Shown: positions 1-6,352, numbered from the stretch's first letter. The stretch is 7,111 nt of DNA from JBJXHB01 sp046160725 (GCA_046160725.1 JBJXHB010000176.1:1-7111), one strand, 5' to 3'. The notes: generated from the letters alone by a model not told the origin. Numbers and translations are program-made.

Positions 1-34
1 GTCGCGCCGGTCGCGCGGCGCCACTGTGAATCGA

Positions 35-73
35 CGAAACCGGCGAGGATAAATGAGATGACGCCCGGTTTCG
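35..73 (+). repeat. Inverted repeat framing an SD/ATG in its loop
   Basis: CGAAACCGG (35-43) is the exact reverse complement of CCGGTTTCG (65-73), giving nine base pairs around a 21-base loop. After one mismatch, pairing continues outward at 33/75 and 32/76. The loop holds the GAGGA at 45-49 and the ATG at 58, so in RNA a folded stem would display a ribosome-binding site in single-stranded form. It could instead be a DNA operator or chance in GC-rich DNA. The pairing is seen directly; any function is inference. Confidence 0.5.
45..60 (+). promoter_or_regulatory. Shine-Dalgarno and alternative parB start (ATG 58)
   Basis: GAGGA at 45-49 lies eight bases before an ATG at 58-60 that is in frame with parB. 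Using it would give a 325-residue protein with a 29-residue extension rich in Gly and Ala. No comparable site lies 5-12 bases before the ATG at 145. So the ribosome-site evidence favours 58, while the family N-terminus, usual protein length and codon choice favour 145. An ATG at 53-55 would give only a two-codon frame (ATG AGA TGA). Confidence 0.4.
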
Positions 74-123
74 GCGGCGCGACCGGCGCTCGCCTTTTGA
101 GCGTACCCGCCGAAGGCGTCGCC

Positions 124-150
124 GGCCATGGCCGACAATCGGCCATGGCC
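124..150 (+). repeat. Perfect 12-bp hairpin over the parB start codon
   Basis: GGCCATGGCCGA (124-135) and TCGGCCATGGCC (139-150) are exact reverse complements separated by only three bases (CAA). Each arm also contains the 10-base palindrome GGCCATGGCC. The right arm contains the preferred parB ATG at 145-147. In RNA this would be a very stable stem burying the start codon; in DNA it could be a dyad operator. No T tract follows, so it is not a normal intrinsic terminator. Confidence 0.75.
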
Positions 151-1035
151 ACACGCAAGAACAAGGGCCTGGGCCTGGGGCTGGAGGCGCTGCTCGGGCC
201 GCAGGTGGAGCGCGACGCTGCAGAGGGCGACCGCCCGGCATCGTTGAAGCTGGACCAGCTGCGCCCCGGCAAGTACCAGCCGCGCACGCGCATGGACGAA
301 GGCGCGCTGTACGAGCTGGCCGAGAGCATCCGCACGCAGGGCATCATGCAGCCGGTGCTGGTGCGCGCCGTCGGCGCCAGCGGCTACGAGATCATCGCCG
401 GCGAGCGCCGGGTCCGTGCCGCTCGCCTGGCCGGGCTGACGGAGGTGCCGGCCCTGGTGCGCAGCGTGCCCGACGAACAGGCCGCTGTGATGGCGCTGGT
501 CGAGAACATCCAGCGCGAGGACCTGAACCCGCTCGAGGAGGCCCAGGGCCTGCAGCGCCTGGTGCAGGAGTTCAAGCTCACCCATGATGCGGCAGCACAG
601 GCCGTCGGCCGCTCGCGCAGCGCCGCCAGCAACCTGCTGCGGCTGCTGAACCTGGCGTCGCCGGTGCAGCAGCTGCTGCTGGCCGGCGACCTGGACATGG
701 GTCATGCGCGCGCACTGCTGGCGCTGCCCGCGGCCCAGCAGATCCTCACCGCGAACGAGGTGGTGGCCAGGAAGCTGTCGGTGCGCGAAGCCGAGCGCAT
801 GGTCCAGCGCGCGCTGACGGGCCGGCAGGCGCCGCTATTGCGGGCCAAGCCCCAGCCCAAGTCGCGCGACATCGCGCGTCTGGAAGAGCGCCTGGCCGAC
901 CACCTGGCGACCACGGTGCAGGTGCGGCTGAAGCGGCGCTCCAGGCGGGGGCAGGCCGGCGAACTGGCGCTGCACTTCGACTCGCTGGAGGCGCTGGATG
1001 CGCTGCTGCAGCGCATGGGACTCGAAGAGTCCTGA
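145..1035 (+). CDS. parB: Chromosome-partitioning protein ParB
   Basis: ParB is a CTP-dependent DNA clamp that loads at parS sites near the chromosome origin, spreads along the DNA and works with the ATPase ParA to segregate origins. From the ATG at 145 the protein has 296 residues, typical of chromosomal ParB. It begins with the characteristic basic, GLGxGLEALLG-type N-terminus that interacts with ParA in the family. The N-terminal domain (about 35-130) carries the CTP-binding GERRVR motif at 86-91 and the [14 protein letters not shown] box at 120-133. A helix-turn-helix follows at about 145-168 ([19 protein letters not shown]). The C-terminal part (about 240-292) fits the dimerisation domain. 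The start is debatable: the ATG at 58 has a better ribosome-binding site, but the family N-terminus and codon choice favour 145. No partner parA or canonical parS is visible here. The identification is secure; the start is not. Confidence 0.96.
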   Translation: MATRKNKGLGLGLEALLGPQVERDAAEGDRPASLKLDQLRPGKYQPRTRMDEGALYELAESIRTQGIMQPVLVRAVGASGYEIIAGERRVRAARLAGLTEVPALVRSVPDEQAAVMALVENIQREDLNPLEEAQGLQRLVQEFKLTHDAAAQAVGRSRSAASNLLRLLNLASPVQQLLLAGDLDMGHARALLALPAAQQILTANEVVARKLSVREAERMVQRALTGRQAPLLRAKPQPKSRDIARLEERLADHLATTVQVRLKRRSRRGQAGELALHFDSLEALDALLQRMGLEES

Positions 1036-1158
1036 CTGAGCGCTTGTGAGGCCACGCGGCCGCGCCGAACGGAAATCCTCAGACCCTCGGGCGCGCCCGG
1101 AGTTCCACGCCGGAGCCGCGCGACATCGCGGCGCGTGAAGAGCGACATCGACAGCGTT

Positions 1159-1181
1159 GATAACGTCGCCGAGACGTCATC
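1159..1181. promoter_or_regulatory. Dyad-symmetric candidate operator
   Basis: GATAACGTC (1159-1167) and GACGTCATC (1173-1181) are inverted copies with one mismatch, around a five-base spacer. A 23-base dyad of two 9-base half sites is the size bound by many dimeric helix-turn-helix repressors. The core GACGTCA recurs at 1234-1240. It lies about 310 bases before yeaG and upstream of the terminator-like hairpin, so its target is unclear. No regulator gene is adjacent. The symmetry is seen; the role is inference. Confidence 0.35.
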
Positions 1182-1256
1182 CGCTCGCGCCGAGTGGCGT
1201 TACGGGGACATGGCCGCGCCCGATCTCCAAGACGACGTCAGCCGCAGCGGCAGCGC

Positions 1257-1288
1257 CCGAACCGGCCCCTGTTGGGCCCTTTTTTCGG
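1257..1288 (+). terminator. Probable rho-independent terminator
   Basis: GGCCC (1264-1268) pairs with GGGCC (1274-1278) over the loop CTGTT, and six T residues follow at 1280-1285 after a single C. An outer CCGAA (1257-1261) can also pair with TTCGG (1284-1288), giving a two-tier structure. T runs of this length are rare in such GC-rich DNA. It is oriented to stop + strand transcription, about 230 bases after the parB stop. It could end the parB transcript, or a short RNA starting in this gap. If it works, yeaG needs its own promoter downstream of about 1290. Confidence 0.6.
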
Positions 1289-1372
1289 CGGTTTGCATCA
1301 ACGCGGCCGGGCGCAAGCTGACGCCCAACGCGATCCAGATCGAAGCAGCCCACCAGCCATAGCGTCCGCGGA

Positions 1373-1421
1373 AAGCTCTGATGAAGCCCGGGTCCGTCAA
1401 GCCGGGACTTGATCAGAACTT
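1373..1421 (+). promoter_or_regulatory. Long imperfect hairpin in the yeaG leader
   Basis: Pairing runs from the outside in: AAG 1373-1375 with CTT 1419-1421; TCTGAT 1377-1382 with ATCAGA 1412-1417; AAG 1384-1386 with CTT 1408-1410; and CCCGG 1387-1391 with CCGGG 1402-1406. Between them are two single mismatches and one bulged A (1407). This makes 17 pairs around a ten-base loop (1392-1401). It ends 66 bases before the yeaG ATG and has no T tract, so it is not a plain terminator. It could be a 5'-UTR structure affecting RNA stability or translation, or a binding site on the DNA. It matches no riboswitch class that I recognise. Confidence 0.5.
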
Positions 1422-1477
1422 CTCCGACACGCCGCCGCACCAGCCCGGTGCGACCGGTCGTGTCATCGACCCGACCT

Positions 1478-1482
1478 GGAGG
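1478..1482 (+). promoter_or_regulatory. Ribosome-binding site of yeaG
   Basis: GGAGG lies five bases before the ATG at 1488, within the small palindrome GACCTGGAGGTC (1473-1484, imperfect at its centre). This strong site fixes the yeaG start. Confidence 0.8.
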
Positions 1483-1487
1483 TCAGC

Positions 1488-3410
1488 ATGGACGTGATCA
1501 GCCACTTTGCCGCCCGCTTCGAGCGCACGCGTGAGGAGGAGATGTCCCTCGAGGACTATCTCGCCGAGTGCCGGCGCGAGCCCCTGACCTATGCCACCGC
1601 CGCCGAGCGCATGCTCAAGGCCATCGGTGAGCCGCGCCTGCTGGACACCCGCAGCGACCAGCGCCTGTCGCGCCTGTTCGCCAACAAGGTCATCAAGATC
1701 TACCCGGCCTTCGCCGAGTTCTACGGCATGGAGGACGCCATCGAGCAGGTGGTCAGCTACTTCCGCCATGCCGCGCAGGGCCTCGAGGAGAAGAAGCAGA
1801 TCCTCTATCTGCTGGGCCCGGTGGGCGGCGGCAAGAGCTCGATTGCCGAGCGGCTGAAGCAGCTGATGGAGGCTGTGCCGTTCTATGCGCTCAAGGGCTC
1901 GCCGGTCAACGAGTCGCCGCTGGGCCTGTTCGACGCCGCCGAGGACGGCGCCATCCTGGAGCAGGAGTACGGCATCCCGCGACGCTACCTGAACCGCATC
2001 CTCAGCCCCTGGGCCGTCAAGCGCCTGGACGAGTACGGCGGCGACATCCGGCGCTTCCGGGTCGTCAAGCGCCACCCCAGCATCCTGCGCCAGGTCGCGG
2101 TCAGCAAGACCGAGCCCGGCGACGAGAACAACCAGGACATCTCCTCGCTGGTCGGCAAGGTCGACATCCGCAAGCTGGAGAGCTATGCCCAGGACGACCC
2201 GGATGCCTACAGCTACTCCGGCGGCCTGTGCCTGGCCAACCAGGGGCTGCTGGAGTTCGTCGAGATGTTCAAGGCGCCGATCAAGGTGCTGCACCCGCTG
2301 CTGACCGCCACGCAGGAAGGCAACTTCAAGGGCACCGAGGGCTTTGGTGCCATCCCCTTCGACGGCGTGGTGCTGGCCCACAGCAACGAGAGCGAGTGGA
2401 AGGCCTTCCGCAACAACAAGAACAACGAGGCCGTCCTCGACCGCATCTACATCGTCAAGGTGTCGTACTGCCTGCGCGTGAGCGAGGAGATCCGCATCTA
2501 CGAGAAGCTGCTGCGCAACTCGTCGCTGGCCCAGGCCACATGCGCCCCGGGCACGCTGAAGATGATGAGCCAGTTCGCGGTGCTGACCCGGCTGAAGGAG
2601 CCGGACAACTCCAGCCTGTTCAGCAAGATGCAGGTCTATGACGGCGAGAACCTGAAGGACACCGACCCGCGCGCCAAGAGCTACCAGGAATACCGCGACT
2701 ACGCCGGCGTGGACGAAGGCATGAGCGGCATCTCCACCCGCTTCGCATACAAGATCCTGTCCAAGGTCTTCAACTTCGACTCCAGCGAGGTGGCGGCCAA
2801 CCCGGTGCATCTGATGTATGTGCTGGAGCAGCAGATCGAGCGCGAGCAGTTCCCCAAGGAGACCGAGGAGAAGTACGTCGGCTACATCAAGGAGCAGCTC
2901 AGCCCGCGCTATGCCGAGTTCATCGGCAAGGAGATCCAGACCGCCTATCTCGAGAGCTACTCCGAGTACGGCCAGAACATCTTCGACCGCTATGTCACCT
3001 ATGCCGACTACTGGATCCAGGACACCGAGTACCGGGACCAGGACACCGGCGAGGTGTTCGACCGGGTGTCGCTGAACGGCGAGCTGGAGAAGATCGAGAA
3101 GCCCGCCGGCATTGCCAACCCCAAGGACTTCCGCAACGAGATCGTCAACTTCGTGCTGCGCGCGCGGGCCGGCAACCAGGGCAAGAACCCGTCGTGGACC
3201 AGCTACGAGAAGCTGCGCACGGTGATCGAGAAGAAGATGTTCTCCAACACCGAGGAGCTGCTGCCGGTCATCAGCTTCAATGCCAAGGCCAGCGCCGAGG
3301 ACGCCAAGAAGCACGAGGACTTCGTCGGCCGCATGGTGGCCAAGGGCTACACCGCCAAGCAGGTGCGCCTGCTGTGCGAGTGGTACCTGCGGGTGCGCAA
3401 GTCCTCCTGA
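1488..3410 (+). CDS. yeaG: PrkA/YeaG family AAA+ serine protein kinase
   Basis: The 640-residue product matches YeaG of E. coli (about 644 residues) nearly end to end, as I recall that sequence. The family combines an N-terminal AAA-type ATPase (PrkA AAA domain) with a C-terminal kinase-like domain. It is linked to stationary phase and nitrogen starvation in enterobacteria and to sporulation in Bacillus, where protease activity has also been proposed. Visible here are the Walker A loop GPVGGGKS at 110-117, a probable Walker B/adjacent segment LLEFVEMFKAP at 254-264 and the sensor-like LAHSNESEW at 296-304. The family blocks KTEPGDENNQDIS at 207-219 and YQEYRDYAGVDEGMSG at 399-414 are also present. 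The C-terminal domain (about 430-640) contains the conserved stretch 480-512 and ends in WYLRVRKSS. Relative to E. coli a few residues are missing near 135. It is cytosolic, with no signal or membrane segment. It leads a unit with yeaH (22 bases on) and ycgB. I see no frameshift. Confidence 0.97.
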   Translation: MDVISHFAARFERTREEEMSLEDYLAECRREPLTYATAAERMLKAIGEPRLLDTRSDQRLSRLFANKVIKIYPAFAEFYGMEDAIEQVVSYFRHAAQGLEEKKQILYLLGPVGGGKSSIAERLKQLMEAVPFYALKGSPVNESPLGLFDAAEDGAILEQEYGIPRRYLNRILSPWAVKRLDEYGGDIRRFRVVKRHPSILRQVAVSKTEPGDENNQDISSLVGKVDIRKLESYAQDDPDAYSYSGGLCLANQGLLEFVEMFKAPIKVLHPLLTATQEGNFKGTEGFGAIPFDGVVLAHSNESEWKAFRNNKNNEAVLDRIYIVKVSYCLRVSEEIRIYEKLLRNSSLAQATCAPGTLKMMSQFAVLTRLKEPDNSSLFSKMQVYDGENLKDTDPRAKSYQEYRDYAGVDEGMSGISTRFAYKILSKVFNFDSSEVAANPVHLMYVLEQQIEREQFPKETEEKYVGYIKEQLSPRYAEFIGKEIQTAYLESYSEYGQNIFDRYVTYADYWIQDTEYRDQDTGEVFDRVSLNGELEKIEKPAGIANPKDFRNEIVNFVLRARAGNQGKNPSWTSYEKLRTVIEKKMFSNTEELLPVISFNAKASAEDAKKHEDFVGRMVAKGYTAKQVRLLCEWYLRVRKSS

Positions 3411-3432
3411 CGCAGCGCACCGACTGCCCACC

Positions 3433-4728
3433 ATGGCCCTGCAGAGCATCATCGACCGTCGCCTTGCCGGCAAGAACAAGTCCATCGGCAACCGCGAGCG
3501 GTTCCTGCGCCGCCACAAGGAGCAGATCAAGGAGGCCGTCAAGCGCGCCGTCGACGGCCGCGGCATCCGCGATCTGGAGCGGGGCGAGGAGGTGCGCATA
3601 CCGAAGAAGGACATCGCCGAGCCGACCTTTCACCACGGCGCCGGCGGCGTGCGCGAGACGGTGCACCCGGGCAACCAGGAGTATGTCCGCGGCGACCGCA
3701 TCCAGCGTCCCCAGGGCGGCGCCGGCAAGGGCAGCGGCCGCGGACAGGCCAGCGACAGCGGCGAGGGAGACGACGATTTCGTCTTTGCCCTCAGCAAAGA
3801 GGAGTTCATGCAGGTGTTCTTCGAGGGCCTGGCGCTACCGCACCTGGTGCGCACGCAGATTGCCGAGACCCCGGAGTGGAAGAGCCAGCGCGCCGGCTTC
3901 AGCAGCGACGGCACGCCCAACAACCTGCACGTGGTGCGCTCGCTGCGCGGCGCCATCGGCCGGCGCATCGCGCTGGGCGCCGGCACCCGGCGCGAGTTGC
4001 GGCGCCTGCTGGACCAGCTTGACGAGCTGCAGCAACAGCGGCATACCGAGCCGGGGCTGACCGATGCCCGGATCATCGGCCTGCATGCGCGCGTGGCCGA
4101 GCTGCGCGCGCGCCTCAAGCGCATCCCCTACCTCGACCCGATCGACCTGCGCTACCGGGCCCGCGTGCGCGTGCCGGTGCCCACCAGCCGCGCGGTGATG
4201 TTCTGCCTGATGGATGTGTCGGGCTCGATGGATGAGGCGCGCAAGGAGCTGTCCAAGCGCTTCTTCATCCTGCTGTACCTGTTCCTGACCCGGCACTACG
4301 AAAAGATCGAGATCGTCTTCATCCGCCACCACACCCAGGCGCAGGAGGTCGACGAGCAGAACTTCTTCCATGCCCGCGAGACCGGCGGCACGGTGGTGTC
4401 CTCGGCCCTGGTGCTGATGGAGGAGATCATCCGCGAGCGCTACGACCCGGCGCAGTGGAACATCTACGGCGCCCAGGCCAGCGACGGCGACAACTGGCAC
4501 CACGACTCCGGCCGCTGCCGCGAGCTGCTGGCCGACAAGATCCTGCCGCTGGTGCGCTACTTCGCCTATGTGCAGGTGGCCGCCGAGGAGCAGAACCTGT
4601 GGGAGGAGTACGCCCGGCTGCAGGACAGCCAGCGGCACTTCGCGATGCGCAAGGCCGTCAGCGCCGACCAGATCTATCCGGTGTTCCGCGACCTGTTCCG
4701 CCAGGACAGTGCGCGCGAGGCGGCCTGA
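3433..4728 (+). CDS. yeaH: YeaH/YhbH family (DUF444) vWA-like protein
   Basis: The 431-residue product closely resembles E. coli YeaH (about 427 residues), the usual genetic partner of YeaG. Its exact function is unknown; co-occurrence and starvation phenotypes suggest it works with the kinase. The N-terminus has the family pattern DRRLAGKNKSIGNRERFLRR at 8-27. A Gly/Ser-rich, then acidic linker spans about 94-115. A von Willebrand factor A-like domain starts near 253, with the metal-binding MIDAS motif DVSGSMD intact at 261-267. Family blocks FIRHHTQAQEVDE (296-308), ETGGTVVSSAL (316-326) and QWNIYGAQASDGDNW (341-355) follow. The ATG at 3433 is chosen because the family N-terminus begins there. 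No Shine-Dalgarno is evident, so translation may be coupled to yeaG, which stops 22 bases upstream. The reading frame is open upstream to 3280, but that part overlaps yeaG and is not family-like. It is cytosolic. Confidence 0.96.
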   Translation: MALQSIIDRRLAGKNKSIGNRERFLRRHKEQIKEAVKRAVDGRGIRDLERGEEVRIPKKDIAEPTFHHGAGGVRETVHPGNQEYVRGDRIQRPQGGAGKGSGRGQASDSGEGDDDFVFALSKEEFMQVFFEGLALPHLVRTQIAETPEWKSQRAGFSSDGTPNNLHVVRSLRGAIGRRIALGAGTRRELRRLLDQLDELQQQRHTEPGLTDARIIGLHARVAELRARLKRIPYLDPIDLRYRARVRVPVPTSRAVMFCLMDVSGSMDEARKELSKRFFILLYLFLTRHYEKIEIVFIRHHTQAQEVDEQNFFHARETGGTVVSSALVLMEEIIRERYDPAQWNIYGAQASDGDNWHHDSGRCRELLADKILPLVRYFAYVQVAAEEQNLWEEYARLQDSQRHFAMRKAVSADQIYPVFRDLFRQDSAREAA

Positions 4729-4738
4729 GCTCATGTCC

Positions 4739-4743
4739 GGAGA
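4739..4743 (+). promoter_or_regulatory. Ribosome-binding site of ycgB
   Basis: GGAGA lies in the 21-base gap between the yeaH stop and the ATG at 4750, at suitable spacing. It supports that start and separate ribosome entry for ycgB. Confidence 0.7.
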
Positions 4744-4749
4744 TTCCGC

Positions 4750-6324
4750 ATGACCACCATCGCCGCCCTGAAGCCACCCACCGTGCAGCCATTGCGGGGT
4801 CCGTTGCCGCCCAGCCGCGACGCCCATCGGCTGGCCGGGCCGAGTGACTGGACCTTCGACCTGGTCGAGCAGTACCACGAGGTCATCCGCGACACCGCAC
4901 GCCGCTACGGCCTGGACACCTACCCCAACCAGCTGGAGATCATCACCGCCGAGCAGATGATGGACGCCTATGCCAGCGTCGGCATGCCGGTGAACTACCG
5001 GCACTGGAGCTTCGGCAAGGAGTTCATCGCCACCGAGAAGAACTACAAGCGCGGCCACATGGGCCTGGCCTACGAGATTGTCATCAACAGCAACCCCTGC
5101 ATCAGCTACCTGATGGAGGAGAACACGATGGCGATGCAGGCGTTGGTGATCGCCCACGCCGCCTACGGCCACAACAGTTTCTTCAAGGGCAACTACCTGT
5201 TCCGGATGTGGACCGATGCATCGTCCATCATCGACTATCTGGTCTATGCGCGGACCTACATCAGCGGCTGCGAGGAGCGCCACGGCGTGGCCGCGGTGGA
5301 GGAACTGCTGGACAGCTGCCATGCGCTGCAGAACCACGGCGTGGACCGCTACCGCCGCCCCGGCCGCAAGAGCCTGGCCCGCGAGCAGGCCGAGGCGCGC
5401 GAGCGAGCCGAGCATGCCCAGGCCCAGGTCAACGAGTTGTGGCGCACGCTGCCGCGGCGCGCCGACCGCGCCGACGAGGCCACCCAGGCGCGGCGCTTCC
5501 CCGAGGAGCCGCAGGAGAACCTTCTGTACTTCATCGAGAAGCACGCGCCGCTGCTGGAGCCCTGGCAGCGCGAGATCGTGCGCATCGTGCGCAAGGTGGC
5601 GCAGTACTTCTACCCGCAACGCCAGACGCAGGTGATGAACGAGGGCTGGGCCACCTTCTGGCACCACCGGCTGCTCAACACCATGTACGACGAAGGCTGG
5701 CTGGGCGACGGCGTGATGCTGGAGTGGCTGAAGTCGCACACCAATGTCATCTACCAGCCGCCGGTCGGCCATCCAGCCTACAGCGGGCTGAACCCGTATG
5801 CGCTGGGCTTTGCGATGTACACCGACCTCAAGCGCATCTGCGATGCGCCGACCGAGGAGGACCGGCGCTGGTTTCCCGACATTGCCGGCGCCGACTGGGT
5901 GCCGGTGCTGGACCAGGCGATGCGCAACTACAAGGATGAGAGCTTCGTCGGCCAGTTCCTGTCACCCACGCTGATGCGCGAGATGCGTCTGTTCAACATC
6001 CGCGACGACGAGGCGCAGAAGGACCTGGAGGTCGCTGCCATCCACGACGACAGCGGCTACCGCGCGGTGCGCGAGGCGCTGGCCCGGCAGTACGATTTGG
6101 GCGCGCGCCTGCCCGACATCCAGGTCTGGTCCGTCAACCTGCGCGGCGACCGCGCGCTGACCCTGCGCCACACCCGGCACAACGGGCGACCGCTGGCCGA
6201 GTCCGCGGACGAAGTGCTGCGCCACGTGGCCCGGCTCTGGGGCTTCGGCGTGCACCTGGAGAGCGTGGATGCGGCCGGCGACATCCGCCAGCGGGTCAGT
6301 GTGGACGCGCCGGCTCAGGCCTGA
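4750..6324 (+). CDS. ycgB: SpoVR family protein (YcgB)
   Basis: The 524-residue product matches the SpoVR family, including E. coli YcgB (about 510 residues). Bacillus SpoVR is needed for normal spore cortex, but this host is not expected to sporulate. In proteobacteria the gene travels with yeaG and yeaH and is regarded as part of the same stress module; its biochemistry is unknown. After a Pro-rich N-terminal extension of about 20 residues, the conserved region starts at DWTFDL (33-38). Strong blocks are NYRHWSFGKEF (82-92), YEIVINSNPCISYLMEEN (108-125), AHAAYGHNSFFKGNYLFR (135-152) and MNEGWATFWHH (296-306), then NPYALGFAMYTDLKRI (348-363). Invariant-looking His/Glu residues (H136, H141, E298, H305) could bind metal, which is inference. 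A charged, probably helical segment at 207-232 may form a coiled coil. The C-terminal part (about 430-510) includes the LRGDRALTLRH block. It follows yeaH by 21 bases with its own ribosome site. It is cytosolic and intact. Confidence 0.96.
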   Translation: MTTIAALKPPTVQPLRGPLPPSRDAHRLAGPSDWTFDLVEQYHEVIRDTARRYGLDTYPNQLEIITAEQMMDAYASVGMPVNYRHWSFGKEFIATEKNYKRGHMGLAYEIVINSNPCISYLMEENTMAMQALVIAHAAYGHNSFFKGNYLFRMWTDASSIIDYLVYARTYISGCEERHGVAAVEELLDSCHALQNHGVDRYRRPGRKSLAREQAEARERAEHAQAQVNELWRTLPRRADRADEATQARRFPEEPQENLLYFIEKHAPLLEPWQREIVRIVRKVAQYFYPQRQTQVMNEGWATFWHHRLLNTMYDEGWLGDGVMLEWLKSHTNVIYQPPVGHPAYSGLNPYALGFAMYTDLKRICDAPTEEDRRWFPDIAGADWVPVLDQAMRNYKDESFVGQFLSPTLMREMRLFNIRDDEAQKDLEVAAIHDDSGYRAVREALARQYDLGARLPDIQVWSVNLRGDRALTLRHTRHNGRPLAESADEVLRHVARLWGFGVHLESVDAAGDIRQRVSVDAPAQA

Positions 6325-6331
6325 CCAGTCG

Positions 6332-6345
6332 CGCGGCGGACCGCG
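6332..6345. terminator. Weak candidate hairpin between convergent genes
   Basis: CGCGG (6332-6336) pairs with CCGCG (6341-6345) over a four-base loop in the 28-base gap between the ycgB and PEP-CTERM stop codons. Its place suits a shared bidirectional terminator, but there is no T tract on either strand. A 5-bp GC stem is easily found by chance here. Confidence 0.25.
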
Positions 6346-6352
6346 GGCGGGC

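Larger units (their letters stand above)
1..144 (+). other. parB leader; possible 3' end of an upstream gene
   Basis: This stretch precedes the preferred parB start. One frame ends in TGA at 27-29 and another in TAA at 50-52. Either could be the tail of an upstream gene, which by usual gene order would be parA, but too little is visible to assign it. The parB frame itself is open from base 1, so the frame alone does not fix the start. The region carries two perfect inverted repeats (35-43 with 65-73, and 124-135 with 139-150) and one good Shine-Dalgarno-like GAGGA at 45-49. Codons read in the parB frame from 58 to 144 include CTT, TTG, GTA, CGA and CAA, which the body of the gene uses little. 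This favours the stretch being untranslated. I see no clear promoter. Confidence 0.5.
1036..1487. other. 452-base intergenic region between parB and yeaG
   Basis: I see no convincing gene here. Short open frames on both strands have no recognisable product or ribosome-binding site, and the 75-codon frame from 1135 would run straight through the terminator-like hairpin. The region is rich in symmetry. There is a 12-bp palindrome CGGGCGCGCCCG at 1088-1099, a 6-bp stem GCCGCG/CGCGGC at 1115-1132, a near-perfect dyad at 1159-1181 and a T-tailed hairpin at 1264-1285. A small stem (GGGCG 1309-1313 with CGCCC 1322-1326, flanked by CGCG at 1302 and 1329) and a long imperfect hairpin at 1373-1421 follow. 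It presumably holds the parB 3' end and the yeaG promoter and leader. I could not pick out a convincing sigma-70 or sigma-54 promoter by eye. Confidence 0.7.

Noticed and set aside
1088..1132. GC palindrome (1088-1099) and 6-bp stem (1115-1132) after parB, as a parB terminator
   Set aside because: Neither is followed by a T tract, and short GC-only palindromes are common in this composition.
1135..1362. 75-codon + strand frame in the parB-yeaG gap
   Set aside because: It has no ribosome-binding site, no recognisable sequence, and reads straight through the terminator-like hairpin at 1264-1285.
1177..1440. 87-codon minus strand frame in the same gap
   Set aside because: It has no SD or family similarity and has overlapping competing frames. 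Chance in GC-rich DNA explains it.
1..1487. parS site (TGTTTCACGTGAAACA-like) near parB
   Set aside because: No match or near match to the 16-base palindrome was found by eye in the leader, the gene or the gap downstream.
1286..1487. Sigma-54 (-24/-12) promoter for yeaG
   Set aside because: Enterobacterial yeaG is linked to nitrogen control, so I looked for GG-10-GC with TGGC/TTGC. The TTTGC at 1292-1296 lacks the matching GG element upstream, and no other pair fits.
3280..3432. 51-codon upstream extension of yeaH
   Set aside because: It overlaps the 3' end of yeaG in another frame, encodes Arg/Pro/Ser-rich sequence unlike the family, and the conserved YeaH N-terminus starts at 3433.
1413..3614. 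733-codon open frame on the minus strand opposite yeaG
   Set aside because: It is a shadow of yeaG. High GC with G/C third positions removes stops from the antisense frame. Its translation is low-complexity Leu/Val/Ala/His/Asp-rich, with no family resemblance, while the + strand gene is unmistakable.
3835..5772. 645-codon open frame on the minus strand opposite yeaH and ycgB
   Set aside because: It spans two real + strand genes and their junction, has the same antisense composition bias, and has no recognisable domain.
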